Positions 1 through 8,009 of a stretch of DNA of 64,000 nt are shown here, piece after piece (the stretch's first letter is position 1; every line of letters starts with the position of its first letter). The notes beneath the pieces were generated by a model. It did no database searches, was not told where the DNA came from, and saw only the letters and a program-made list of their open reading frames with translations. The stretch covers positions 1-64,000 of the forward strand of contig NZ_JABFDM010000012.1 in NCBI RefSeq assembly GCF_013178945.1, read 5' to 3'. The DNA comes from Bradyrhizobium aeschynomenes (lineage in GTDB: Bacteria; Pseudomonadota; Alphaproteobacteria; Rhizobiales; Xanthobacteraceae). The position numbers and the translations under genes are program-made.

Positions 1-160
1 TGGCCTCCGAGACGTCCATTCCACCGAATTTGGCCTTCCACTTGTAAATGCTGGCGTCGCTCACGCCATGCTTGCGGTACAGATCGGCGACAGGAACGCC
101 AGCCTCGTGCTCCTTCAAAATCCCGATGATCTGCTCTTCCGTAAAGCGACTGCGCTTCAT
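1..160 (-). CDS. IS3-family transposase OrfA, N-terminal part (runs off the window)
   Basis: The minus strand reads from an ATG at 160 to the window edge and gives 53 residues starting MKRSRFTEEQIIGILKEHEA, then a VADLYRKHGVSDASIYKWKA stretch. This is the helix-turn-helix that opens the OrfA protein of IS3-family elements (IS407-like group), which binds the terminal inverted repeats. OrfB and the rest of OrfA lie outside the window, so whether the copy is intact cannot be judged. It sits outside the att-bounded island that begins at 356. The family call is firm; the subgroup is inferred. Confidence 0.85.
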   Translation of the reverse strand, partial: MKRSRFTEEQIIGILKEHEAGVPVADLYRKHGVSDASIYKWKAKFGGMDVSEA

Positions 161-224
161 GCTCTGGTCCTCTCTAGGGGCCAGAACGAACTTCAAACTG
201 GATTAAGCCCGAGGGGCAAGGTCA
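161..224 (-). mobile_element. Probable terminal end of the IS3-family element
   Basis: Upstream of OrfA the minus strand runs out to a TGACCTTGCCCC sequence ending at 224. IS3-family elements begin with TG and have GC-rich ends, so this is a reasonable left terminus. The opposite inverted repeat is outside the window, so the boundary is not confirmed. Confidence 0.35.
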
Positions 225-355
225 CGAGCATTCTCCCACTCAAGACGTCCACGGCCTAATGAGCTTAAGACGCGCGAGCGTCTATTTTCCCACCCGCCGC
301 CAAGGCGGAAATCAAAGGCCAAAAAAGCCAACAAAATCAATGTTGAATTTCGGGG

Positions 356-372
356 ATGGTGCGCTCGGAGGG
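356..372 (+). other. Putative attL: 17-bp copy of the tRNA-Leu 3' end
   Basis: The sequence ATGGTGCGCTCGGAGGG occurs here and again, exactly and in the same orientation, at 28854-28870, where it is the 3' end of a tRNA-Leu gene including the encoded CCA. The match stops on both sides and the rest of the tRNA is absent here. A short direct repeat of a tRNA 3' end, opposite an integrase gene that abuts the tRNA, is the usual signature of an integrated island. The remaining sequence from 225 to 495 shows no convincing gene. Confidence 0.75.
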
Positions 373-495
373 CGGGTATCTCGATCGCGAGTTCAATGGC
401 TTGTCTCGCAAGCTGAACAAAAAGGTGCTTATCGGAAGGAGAAGTGCACTTTCTGGCGGCGGTGTTCTTAGAGTAAGACAGCCTCCGAATCCGAC

Positions 496-978
496 ATGAC
501 CGCCCCCGATATTGCCTCGACCTGTCTGTTCTTACTCCCATGCATCTTGCTTTTGCTCACGTGGAGCGACTTCGAGCGCAAGATCATACCAAACTCATTG
601 AACGCTGCGGTCGCCGTGCTCGGGGCTGTGCGGACGGCCGCCTTGGACGGATTTCTTGCCCTGACGGAAACCGTGCTCCAGGCGTTGCTTGTCGCGGCCG
701 TCGTTTGGCTCTTTCGCAGGCTGTATGTCTTGGTTCGAAACCAGCAAGGTCTGGGGCTCGGCGACGTGAAGCTTTTGGCAGCCTCCACTCTTTGGGTCGG
801 TCTTGCCGGAATTCCGATCGAGTTGCTCTGTGCCTCCCTGACGGCGCTTGCGGCGGTCGCAGCTCTGCACATGATCGGCTACACGATGACGCGAAAGAGC
901 GCTCTGCCTTTTGGACCGTTTCTGGCTTTTGGGCTGCTCGCCAGCATTGCCGTGCAGGAGAACGGGTGGCTGGCTTGA
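496..978 (+). CDS. Prepilin peptidase, short A24 type (GspO/TadV-like)
   Basis: An inner-membrane aspartic protease that cleaves the leader of type IV pilins and pseudopilins. The 160-residue protein is almost entirely hydrophobic. It has the two family aspartates: D25 in a W-S-D-F-E context followed by IPN, and D90 in GLGDVK. It lacks the N-terminal cysteine-containing methyltransferase domain of full-length PilD/GspO, so it is the short form seen in Tad-type and some alphaproteobacterial systems. It faces the gsp operon tail to tail, and that operon encodes five pseudopilin-like proteins with leaders to be processed, so it is the probable processing enzyme. No other candidate peptidase is in the window. 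Confidence 0.85.
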   Translation: MTAPDIASTCLFLLPCILLLLTWSDFERKIIPNSLNAAVAVLGAVRTAALDGFLALTETVLQALLVAAVVWLFRRLYVLVRNQQGLGLGDVKLLAASTLWVGLAGIPIELLCASLTALAAVAALHMIGYTMTRKSALPFGPFLAFGLLASIAVQENGWLA

Positions 979-1047
979 GCCGGCTGCGATAGGCCCGAAC
1001 GAATACGGCCGATATCCGCGAGCCCCGATATGATGCGCGATGCAGCC

Positions 1048-1566
1048 TCAGTTTCGAGGATAGAGCTGCAATTCGATCGCGCGCCCCGCCTGCTCGATCC
1101 GAACACCTGACGCGTCGATCGACGTCACCCGCCAGCCCTGAAACGTCTCGTTCTCGGTGACCCAGGAGCCTGCGCCACCTCCCACCTTGCTGAGCAGATA
1201 AGCCTTGCTCGTGCCGCCGTTGATCATGACGCCGCCGACCAGCACCCCCGCGTCAACGACCACCGGCGGCGGTGCGATCACCGGCGTCGACGGCGGCGGC
1301 GGGGGTGGAGGCGGAACGAACGGCTCGCGCGACTTCTGGAACACCGGATGGGCCAGGATCTCGGCATATGTCTGCAGCGGCTGCCGTTCAGCCACGCCCG
1401 CCATGGTCCGGACCACCGGCGCTTCCCAAGCCGCGCGGCGGGCGCCGGGGGCTTCTCCGCCCCCAACCAACGTCGCGAGCCAGGCTCCGAACAGCAGATC
1501 AAGACCCACCAGGAGCGCCAGAACTCCGGCAAGCGGCGTCACCCGCCATCGCACAATGCTCCTCAT
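1048..1566 (-). CDS. gspC: T2SS inner-membrane/periplasmic protein, GspC-like, without PDZ domain
   Basis: A 172-residue bitopic protein: a short cytoplasmic head, one membrane segment (about residues 12-34), a proline-rich linker with a run of eight prolines near residue 85, and a C-terminal beta-rich domain (about 105-170) like the HR domain of GspC. In type II systems GspC links the inner-membrane platform to the secretin. The usual C-terminal PDZ or coiled-coil region is missing, so the protein is about half the length of classical GspC. It is the last gene of the operon and its start overlaps the gspM stop by four bases. GspC is inferred from topology, HR-like domain and position; a PulP-type protein is the alternative. 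Confidence 0.65.
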   Translation of the reverse strand: MRSIVRWRVTPLAGVLALLVGLDLLFGAWLATLVGGGEAPGARRAAWEAPVVRTMAGVAERQPLQTYAEILAHPVFQKSREPFVPPPPPPPPSTPVIAPPPVVVDAGVLVGGVMINGGTSKAYLLSKVGGGAGSWVTENETFQGWRVTSIDASGVRIEQAGRAIELQLYPRN

Positions 1567-2132
1567 TGCACGGCACCGTAGATATCGAGCTGCGCCTGAA
1601 GCACCGGCTCCTCAGCCGTTCCCGGGCGCACCGCAGGCGCGCTCTTCAATACCGCATTGGCAATGAACAAATATGGCCTCGCGCTCTCGACCGCGTGGAC
1701 CGCGCGCATGACGGCGGGCAACGGCCCAGACAGGTCGATGCGCGCGCCGCTGTACTTGATCTGATCGACGGTCCGGCCCGGCAGCGATTGAATCGCGCGG
1801 GACTGGGCGCCGGCATTGCCCATGATCGTCTTCAGCTTCGTCTGCAGGTCGGCGGCGATCACGTTCTCATTCGCACCCGTCAGAAACTCCCCGTTCTGGA
1901 GCTGCGACTCGGTTTCGGAGGCAAGGCCCTCGATGGCCGATGCCTGGGCTGCGATCGCGCTCAACCGTGCCAGCAGCGCCTGCTGTTGCTGGATCCGCGC
2001 CTCCCGCTCGGCGAACATCGCCGCGATCGGCGCCACGAAGCCCCAGAACAACAGCGCGAGCAGCGCGAGGTTGACGACGATGAACAGGCCGCGGCGTTCG
2101 AGCGCGTCCCTGCGCTTGGTCCATTCGCTCAT
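1563..2132 (-). CDS. gspM: T2SS assembly-platform protein GspM
   Basis: 189 residues with one N-terminal membrane helix (about 17-40), a following coiled coil rich in Glu, Gln and Ala (about 40-80), and a compact C-terminal domain (about 100-189) of ferredoxin-like/PilO type. This matches the T2SSM_b form of GspM, which dimerises with GspL and holds the ATPase complex in the inner membrane. It overlaps gspL upstream and gspC downstream by ATGA junctions, so the three are translationally coupled. Sequence conservation in this family is weak, and the call rests on topology plus operon position. Confidence 0.75.
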   Translation of the reverse strand: MSEWTKRRDALERRGLFIVVNLALLALLFWGFVAPIAAMFAEREARIQQQQALLARLSAIAAQASAIEGLASETESQLQNGEFLTGANENVIAADLQTKLKTIMGNAGAQSRAIQSLPGRTVDQIKYSGARIDLSGPLPAVMRAVHAVESARPYLFIANAVLKSAPAVRPGTAEEPVLQAQLDIYGAVQ

Positions 2133-3271
2133 GGCGCCACCTCCTTGATGGCATCGGGCACACGAATCCTGGCCTGCAATGAAAAGCGTTCCCGGTTCTC
2201 GATCGGATCCATCGCGACCGGGGACGTCAGGGCAGCGTCCACGAACAGTCTCGATCCACCGAGCGTGTTGATCAGGCTCGGCGCCGCGGCCGAGAATCCG
2301 GTCATCGTGACCGTTGCGCTCCGCGGGTTGGCTCCCTCCACGAGCCGCAATTCGGTCAGCCAGGAATGCTTCGGCAGAATGCGCGAGGCTTCATCCCAGA
2401 CGTCGATCAATCCCGGGACTTCGCTGCGCTGCAGACGAAGGCGCGACAGCGCCGTCCGCCGCTCCCGCAATTGATCCACCAGGACGCGAACGCGCTCGGC
2501 GCCCTTGCGGGCCACAACGATCTCGGCATCGAGCCGGTCCAGCGTGGCCTGTTGCCGGGCAAAGGTCAGGACCGCGATGCCGGACCCTAGAAGCACGGCG
2601 AGCGCGCCGAGCCCTGCGATCGCAACGGTGTAGGTCTTGCGGGCAGCCGCAGGACGCGCCAGTCGGATCGACGGCGAGTTTTGATCGTCGCCGAACACGA
2701 CAAAGTCGATGTGCGCGACGGCAAGCCCGACCTGATCTGCGGCCTGCTGCACGTGATGGCGCCGCGTGACCCATTGCCGAACCGCGATCCGACCGTCAGG
2801 CGATGTGGCGGTCAAGTGGTCGCAATAGATGTCCTCCGCCTTGAACGGCGTCCGGCGCAACAGGTCCTGCGGCACGATCGTATCGATCGCGCCCTTCGCC
2901 TCGGGTGGAAGCATGAGCTCGCGGCGAAAAACACTCTCTTCCGGCAGACGCAAGCCCAGATCCGCGTCGCGCCGATCCAGACCATGACGCCGCAGGATGG
3001 ATGCGATCGCCGCCGTCACCTCACCTGCATGGGTCGTTTCGACAGCCTGCACTCCTGATCGGGGATCGTTCAACTGAAGCCGGATCCCCGTGTCGTCGCG
3101 ATCGACCAGAAGTCTCGGCCGGCCGGCCGGCGCCAGCGCGGCCACGAACCGGTGCGGCAGCAGATCGAGCGCTTCCCTGCACCACCAGGCGACCGCCGAT
3201 TGCGCCCAGTCGCGCGGACGCGTCGCACGAACCGTGGCCAGCAACGCGCCTCTATCCTTGCTCTCATGCAT
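2129..3271 (-). CDS. gspL: T2SS assembly-platform protein GspL (PilN-like C-terminus)
   Basis: 380 residues. The N-terminal half (about 50-215) is a soluble actin-like/PilM-type domain that should bind the GspE ATPase. Then come one membrane segment (about 220-245), a coiled coil and a PilN-like periplasmic domain to the end. This is the architecture of GspL, the bridge between the cytoplasmic ATPase and the pseudopilus platform. The start is the ATG at 3271, 16 bp after the gspE stop; the 3' end overlaps gspM by four bases. The cytoplasmic part is shorter than in enterobacterial GspL, as is common in alphaproteobacteria. Confidence 0.8.
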   Translation of the reverse strand: MHESKDRGALLATVRATRPRDWAQSAVAWWCREALDLLPHRFVAALAPAGRPRLLVDRDDTGIRLQLNDPRSGVQAVETTHAGEVTAAIASILRRHGLDRRDADLGLRLPEESVFRRELMLPPEAKGAIDTIVPQDLLRRTPFKAEDIYCDHLTATSPDGRIAVRQWVTRRHHVQQAADQVGLAVAHIDFVVFGDDQNSPSIRLARPAAARKTYTVAIAGLGALAVLLGSGIAVLTFARQQATLDRLDAEIVVARKGAERVRVLVDQLRERRTALSRLRLQRSEVPGLIDVWDEASRILPKHSWLTELRLVEGANPRSATVTMTGFSAAAPSLINTLGGSRLFVDAALTSPVAMDPIENRERFSLQARIRVPDAIKEVAP

Positions 3272-3287
3272 CGCCCGTCCCGCCGCC

Positions 3288-5078
3288 CTATCCCATGCGC
3301 GTCGCGCGCAGAACTTCGTCGATCGTGGTCTCGCCGCGCCAGACCTTCCGGACTCCGGTCTCGTACATGCTCTGCATGCCCTGCTCGCGGGCGGCGCGCT
3401 CGATCGCCGTGTCCGACGCCTTGGCCAGGATCAGACTCTGACATGCCTCGTCGATGACCAGCATCTCCGCGATGGTCGAACGTCCGGAGAAGCCGGCATT
3501 GCCGCAATCGGAGCAGCCTTGCGGCTGGCGAATGTCTGGCTGCCCCAACGCACGGAGTCCGGTCACGGACCGCTCGAAGCTCTCCGCCCAATAGCTCGCC
3601 TGCGGATGACCATGGGAACAACGGGAACAGAGCCTGCGTACCAGACGCTGCGCAATCACGCCCTTCAGCGTCGAGGCCAGCAGATAGTTCTCGACGCCGA
3701 TGTCGATCAGCCGCGTGATCGCAGACGCCGCATCGTTGGTGTGCAGCGTCGAGAGCACGAGGTGACCGGTCAGCGAGGCCTGAATGGCGATGCGCGCCGT
3801 CTCGAGATCGCGGATTTCACCGATCATGATGATATCCGGATCCTGCCGGAGCATCGAGCGCAGCGCGTGAGGAAACGTCAGCCCGATCTCCGACTGGACC
3901 TGCACCTGATTGATCCCCGGCATCTGATATTCGATCGGGTCCTCCACCGAGAAGATCTTGCGCTCGGTGCTGTTGAGCGTCTTCAGCGCCGTATACAGCG
4001 TCGTGGTCTTGCCGCTGCCGGTCGGTCCGGTGACCAGGATGATGCCATTGGGCTGCTGCAGCAGCGCCTGGAGCGTCGCGATATGCTCCGCGGAGAAGCC
4101 GAGCTCGACAAAATCGAGGCTGATGCGATTGCGGTCGAGCACGCGCAGCACGACGCTTTCGCCGAAGGCCGTGGGGATCGTGGAGACGCGGAAGTCGATG
4201 TCGATGCCACGGACCGCGATCTTGATGCGCCCGTCCTGCGGCAGGCGCCGCTCCGCAATGTCGAGCTTCGACATGATCTTCACGCGGGACGTGATCGCGG
4301 CACGCAGGTCCGCCGCGAGCACCTGGACCGAGCGCAAGGCGCCGTCGATGCGATAGCGGACGAGCACCTGGTCCACATTGGGCTCGATATGGATGTCCGA
4401 CGCCCTCGCCTCGACGGCACTGGTGATGATCTGGTTGACGAGACGGATGATCGGCGCCTCGCTCGCAAGATCGCGCAGCCGCTGCACGTCGGCTTCGTTG
4501 GCCTCGGCGCCGCCGGTGGCGCGGGTCTCGTCGCTGCGCGACATGGCGGGATAGAGCCCCGCACAGGCCTTGTCGAAATCTGCGGCCGTAAACAGCCGCA
4601 TGTCGACCGAAAGGCCCGTGAGGAATGCAAGGGCCCGGATCGGATCGTGGTTGAACGGATCGGTCACGCCGACGGCAAGCCGGCCATCGCTGCAGCCGAG
4701 CGGCAGCACATGATTGCGACGCACGAACTCGGCTTCGACCAGTTCGGGCAACACAGGGTCGATCGGAATGTGATCCGGACGCACCAGATCGAGTGCCAGG
4801 AATTTCGCCAACGCCGCGACCAGACCGGCCTCCGACACCAGACCGAGCTTGGTCAGCACGGTGTCGAGCCTGTCTCCGGTGGTTTGTGCCGCGCGTCCGG
4901 CACGGTCGAGGCTCATACGATCGACGATGCCTTCGGCCCGCAGGAAGTCGCCGAAGCCCTGCAACAGCGCTGTCCTGTCCACGTCTTGCATGGACCGGTG
5001 CAGCTGCGCTCGCGGCTCCTCGATGTCTGCGGCGAAGGCGGCGTCCTGCTGCATCGCTGGCCCTGCGCGTCCGGTCAT
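3288..5078 (-). CDS. gspE: T2SS ATPase GspE
   Basis: The cytoplasmic hexameric ATPase that drives pseudopilus assembly. It has an N-terminal MshEN/N1E domain (about 45-150), a Walker A motif GPTGSGKTTT, a Walker B/Asp box region containing MIGEIRDLETA, and a late tetracysteine zinc site (LCSRC ... CSDC), all as in GspE/PilB. I chose the ATG at 5078 over an upstream in-frame ATG at 5102. The ATG at 5078 forms an ATGA overlap with the gspK stop and has GGAGG five bases ahead of it. That gives 596 residues, a normal length. No key residue is missing. Confidence 0.95.
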   Translation of the reverse strand: MTGRAGPAMQQDAAFAADIEEPRAQLHRSMQDVDRTALLQGFGDFLRAEGIVDRMSLDRAGRAAQTTGDRLDTVLTKLGLVSEAGLVAALAKFLALDLVRPDHIPIDPVLPELVEAEFVRRNHVLPLGCSDGRLAVGVTDPFNHDPIRALAFLTGLSVDMRLFTAADFDKACAGLYPAMSRSDETRATGGAEANEADVQRLRDLASEAPIIRLVNQIITSAVEARASDIHIEPNVDQVLVRYRIDGALRSVQVLAADLRAAITSRVKIMSKLDIAERRLPQDGRIKIAVRGIDIDFRVSTIPTAFGESVVLRVLDRNRISLDFVELGFSAEHIATLQALLQQPNGIILVTGPTGSGKTTTLYTALKTLNSTERKIFSVEDPIEYQMPGINQVQVQSEIGLTFPHALRSMLRQDPDIIMIGEIRDLETARIAIQASLTGHLVLSTLHTNDAASAITRLIDIGVENYLLASTLKGVIAQRLVRRLCSRCSHGHPQASYWAESFERSVTGLRALGQPDIRQPQGCSDCGNAGFSGRSTIAEMLVIDEACQSLILAKASDTAIERAAREQGMQSMYETGVRKVWRGETTIDEVLRATRMG

Positions 5079-5902
5079 CGCGTCCTCCAGCTCAGCACCC
5101 AATAGGGCTGCTGCGGATTTTCCGTCAGGCGCACCGCGACCTCGCCTTCGACGACGCGCGACGCCTGGGAAAACTCGGTCCGGATCGTGAAGGCGCGGCC
5201 ACGCAGCACCGTCATCGGGTTGCCTTCGGCAAGGCCAGACCTGGCACCGTCACGCGCGGCCAGCGTCGCTTCGGCACTCTGCGCGGTCATGCCGGGCAGC
5301 GCGCGCAGCACCTCGCGCGGCGCCAATTGCGGATCAACGAACTGCCGTCCCGAATGGACCGTGAGCGCCGGCGCGATCCGCGCAAAGATCGCCGGAGTCA
5401 TGTCCATCACCAGGAGCAGCTCATCGACGCTCTGGAACGGACCGTTGCGCGGATGATAGGCGGCGTCGCGCGACGCGTAGTCCCGGTCCTTGGCGCCGTT
5501 CAGATGCTTCAGGGACGTTGCGGTTCGCCAGTCCATGATCTTGTCGGTCAGGTCAGCGGCGGCCCGCGCGTCCAGCCCTGCTGATAGCAGCAGGCTGTTC
5601 AGCATGGCCTCATCGGTCTGGTTGAGGTCGACCCGTCCGAGCTCGTCCTGAATCCGGATGCCGATCCGCGTGCCGTTGAAATCGAGGGTGTAGAGACGGC
5701 CGTCGGCGCGCCAGCGGCGGTCCGCCCGGGCATCGAGCAGACCGTCGATGGCGGCGTTCACGCCGGCCTCGACGAGCGCACCGAGAGAGGCCTGATCGAC
5801 CTCGTTACGGGCAAGGCCATAGGACACGCTGCTCGACCATGACAGCGACAGCGCAATCGCCGTAAGTAGCGCAAGCCCCCAGAGAACCGACAGCACCGGC
5901 AT
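5075..5902 (-). CDS. gspK: T2SS minor pseudopilin GspK
   Basis: 275 residues with an N-terminal hydrophobic helix (about 5-30) directly after a very short leader, followed by a helix-hairpin-helix-like region with the signature stretch DLNQTDEAMLNSLL and later RNGPFQSVDELL. These are typical of GspK, the largest minor pseudopilin, which caps the pseudopilus tip together with GspI and GspJ. The classical G/F-T-L-x-E leader is absent, which is usual for GspK. It ends in an ATGA overlap with gspE and starts 8 bp after gspJ. Confidence 0.9.
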   Translation of the reverse strand: MPVLSVLWGLALLTAIALSLSWSSSVSYGLARNEVDQASLGALVEAGVNAAIDGLLDARADRRWRADGRLYTLDFNGTRIGIRIQDELGRVDLNQTDEAMLNSLLLSAGLDARAAADLTDKIMDWRTATSLKHLNGAKDRDYASRDAAYHPRNGPFQSVDELLLVMDMTPAIFARIAPALTVHSGRQFVDPQLAPREVLRALPGMTAQSAEATLAARDGARSGLAEGNPMTVLRGRAFTIRTEFSQASRVVEGEVAVRLTENPQQPYWVLSWRTR

Positions 5903-5910
5903 GTCGCCCC

Positions 5911-6585
5911 CTATCGCCCGCGACAGCGCATCGTGAGCGGGTCGTAGACGCAGGCCACATCGGCCTGCACCCGCGGCGCGATCACGAGCTCCGGCCAGTG
6001 ACGGGCATCGCCGGGACGCATCAGGACCCGCAGCCGGATCAGGCCGGGAGCCTCGCTCTGATCCTGCCAGCTCGTGCTCCAGGCCGCATTGGCGTCTCCC
6101 GTTGCTCTTGCCGCATAACTGAGCTCGATCCGATCGATGTCGGACACCAGCAGCGTCCGCTCGGTGTCCTGCTTCACCGCCAGTTCGGGTCGGGACTGCA
6201 GAACGAGATCGACCCCGTCACGCCTGCGGTCGGCGAGCAGCTTGAAGCGGAAGCGGCCGGCCCCACCGAACACGGCCGGCGCGTCGCTGAGGAACTCGAG
6301 GCTCTCGGCCTGGCCGTCGATATCGATGCGCCGCTGCGCCGCGCCTTCGCCCAGCATCATCGGATAGAGATTGCCGATCAGGCGCCGCAGCACGTCCTGC
6401 GCCGCGAGCTCGCGCTGGAAAGACTCCGCGCGGGCGCTGCCGCTGCGCCAGGCCTGCACGCCGAATTTGAGATTGTCGAACAGCAGGACGGCGAGCAGGC
6501 TGAACAGCGCCAGCGCAACGAGAACCTCGACCAGGGTGAAGCCGGCGTCGCGATCATCCATCCCGCTTGCTTTCGGCGACGTCAT
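5911..6585 (-). CDS. gspJ: T2SS minor pseudopilin GspJ
   Basis: 224 residues with a class III leader and cleavage motif AGFTLVEVLVAL near residue 15, a single hydrophobic helix, and a globular beta-rich domain to residue 224. Size and position between gspI and gspK fit GspJ, part of the GspI-J-K tip trimer. The start at 6585 lies 9 bp after the gspI stop. An in-frame ATG eight codons downstream (M9) is also possible and would still keep the leader. Confidence 0.88.
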   Translation of the reverse strand: MTSPKASGMDDRDAGFTLVEVLVALALFSLLAVLLFDNLKFGVQAWRSGSARAESFQRELAAQDVLRRLIGNLYPMMLGEGAAQRRIDIDGQAESLEFLSDAPAVFGGAGRFRFKLLADRRRDGVDLVLQSRPELAVKQDTERTLLVSDIDRIELSYAARATGDANAAWSTSWQDQSEAPGLIRLRVLMRPGDARHWPELVIAPRVQADVACVYDPLTMRCRGR

Positions 6586-6594
6586 CGGCCTGGC

Positions 6595-7023
6595 TCACTG
6601 CGATCTGGAGGCTCTGGGCCCGAGGCGGAGCGTCGAGAGCGCATAGGAGCGCGGGTCCTGCCCTTCCTGCCAGCCGATCTCGACCGAGACCTGATACAGC
6701 TCGACCGGGCGTGCATCGCCGCCTTGCACCGGCCGATAGGGCTGCATCGCAAGGCGCCACCGATAGCCGTTCGCCTCGGCGCCATCGCGCGTCTCGGTGC
6801 GCAGCGGAATCGAATTGCCGACCTGGGCCATGAGCGACTGCGCCAGCGCAACGGCACCAGCCACGCGTTCGGCCATGCCCGTTCGTGACAGTCCGGTCGA
6901 GAACAGGCTCATCACCAAAGCGAGGCCGACCGACAGCATGGCCAGCGCAACGAGGACCTCCACCAGCGTGAAGCCGGCGTCGCCGCCGTCCGCGTGCTTC
7001 ATCTCTGCCGCGGCGGGAGTCAC
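6595..7023 (-). CDS. gspI: T2SS minor pseudopilin GspI
   Basis: 142 residues with the prepilin motif AGFTLVEVLVALAMLSVG, followed by a GMAERVAGAVALAQSLMAQVG helix and a small beta domain; these match GspI, which initiates pseudopilus tip assembly with GspJ and GspK. It begins with GTG at 7023 in a GTGA overlap with the gspG stop, implying coupled translation. An internal ATG (residue 8) would also leave a plausible short leader. Confidence 0.9.
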   Translation of the reverse strand: MTPAAAEMKHADGGDAGFTLVEVLVALAMLSVGLALVMSLFSTGLSRTGMAERVAGAVALAQSLMAQVGNSIPLRTETRDGAEANGYRWRLAMQPYRPVQGGDARPVELYQVSVEIGWQEGQDPRSYALSTLRLGPRASRSQ

Positions 7024-7523
7024 GGCTGCCAGCTCGTCACATTGGCCGTGGCCGAGGTCTCGTCCTCACGTCCCTCGGGCCCGAGCGAGACGATGTCGTA
7101 GGTGCCGTGCTGCCCCGGGAATCTGTAGACATAGGGCCGTCCCCACGGATCGTTCGGGACCAGGGTGCCGCTGAGATAGGGCCCGTTCCAGGTGGTCGCG
7201 GTGGCCGGCTTCTGCACCAGCGCACCGAGCCCTTCGGCTGCGGTCGGGTAGCGGCCGTTGTCAAGGTGATAGAGGTCGAGCGCCGAGGACAGGCTGCGGA
7301 TCTGGATCCGCGCCGTCTTGAGTTTGGAGTCGGAGAGATAGCTCAGCACGCGCGGGCCGACGAGACCCATGATCAGGCCGATGATGGTGATGACGACAAG
7401 CATCTCGACCAAGGTGAAGCCGGCCTCGCCATCGCGGCCTCTGCGTAAACGAAGCCGGAATTGCCCGCGCCACGCGGCCACGCGCAGCTTCACGACATCA
7501 CGACATTCCATCCATCCCAGCAT
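7020..7523 (-). CDS. gspG: T2SS major pseudopilin GspG
   Basis: 167 residues. The prepilin motif EAGFTLVEMLVVITIIGLIM is followed by the GspG-specific features: the stretch ALDLYHLDNGRYPTAAEGL and a C-terminal WGRPYVYRFPGQHG-type calcium-binding loop with DIVSLGPEG. This is the main subunit of the pseudopilus piston. The leader is unusually long and basic (about 34 residues before the cleavage glycine), so the true start may be an internal codon closer to the motif. It lies 15 bp after gspH. Confidence 0.95.
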   Translation of the reverse strand: MLGWMECRDVVKLRVAAWRGQFRLRLRRGRDGEAGFTLVEMLVVITIIGLIMGLVGPRVLSYLSDSKLKTARIQIRSLSSALDLYHLDNGRYPTAAEGLGALVQKPATATTWNGPYLSGTLVPNDPWGRPYVYRFPGQHGTYDIVSLGPEGREDETSATANVTSWQP

Positions 7524-7538
7524 GATCGTCCCCTCCCC

Positions 7539-8009
7539 TCAACACGTCGCGGCGGTCCGCACCGTCCCTGTCAGCCATTCGACACAGAGCCTGATATGAT
7601 GCCCGTTCAACTCCAGGCTCAGATCGCCGCCGGTCGACGAGCCGTCCGGAAAGAACCGGAAGCCGCCCACGGCGGCGCCCACGCGCGTCGCGGCGGCATA
7701 GGTCAGCTTCGCCTGGATGTCCGGCGCAAAGGTGCGCGGCCGGACGACGTCCGAGCTGAAGGTCCGGCGGTCGACGTCGATGGTCAAGGTCATCACGCGG
7801 TTCTGCACGATCGCAGCCGAGCGCGTCGCGCGCAGCGCCGACGCAATCTCGCCTGTCGCCGCATCGAGGCTCACCGTGCTGGCGCCGCGTGATAGCAAAG
7901 GGACAGCGGCGGATACCGTCAGCGCCAGGATGACGAGCACGGCCAGCATCTCGACCAGCGTGAAGCCGGCGCTCGCCTCGTCCCGTCCCGGTTCAGCCCG
8001 CGCGCTCAT
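7539..8009 (-). CDS. gspH: T2SS minor pseudopilin GspH
   Basis: 156 residues with a prepilin leader ending in ASAGFTLVEMLAVLVILALT and a short beta-rich globular domain (GFRFFPDGSSTGGDLSLEL), the pattern of the GspH/FimT family. It is thought to join the tip complex to the major GspG filament. It starts at 8009 in an ATGA overlap with the gspF stop. Confidence 0.88.
   Translation of the reverse strand: MSARAEPGRDEASAGFTLVEMLAVLVILALTVSAAVPLLSRGASTVSLDAATGEIASALRATRSAAIVQNRVMTLTIDVDRRTFSSDVVRPRTFAPDIQAKLTYAAATRVGAAVGGFRFFPDGSSTGGDLSLELNGHHIRLCVEWLTGTVRTAATC

Noticed and set aside
356..372. A second tRNA gene at the left end
   Set aside because: Only the 17 bases of the 3' end are present; the D arm, anticodon arm and 5' acceptor strand are missing.
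259..471. Plus-strand open frame of 70 codons before the prepilin peptidase
   Set aside because: It runs across the attachment repeat, has no ribosome binding site and no family features.
3090..5105. Plus-strand open frame of 671 codons
   Set aside because: It is antisense to gspE; the translation is Arg/His/Asp-rich with no domain, as is usual for the mirror of a GC-rich gene.
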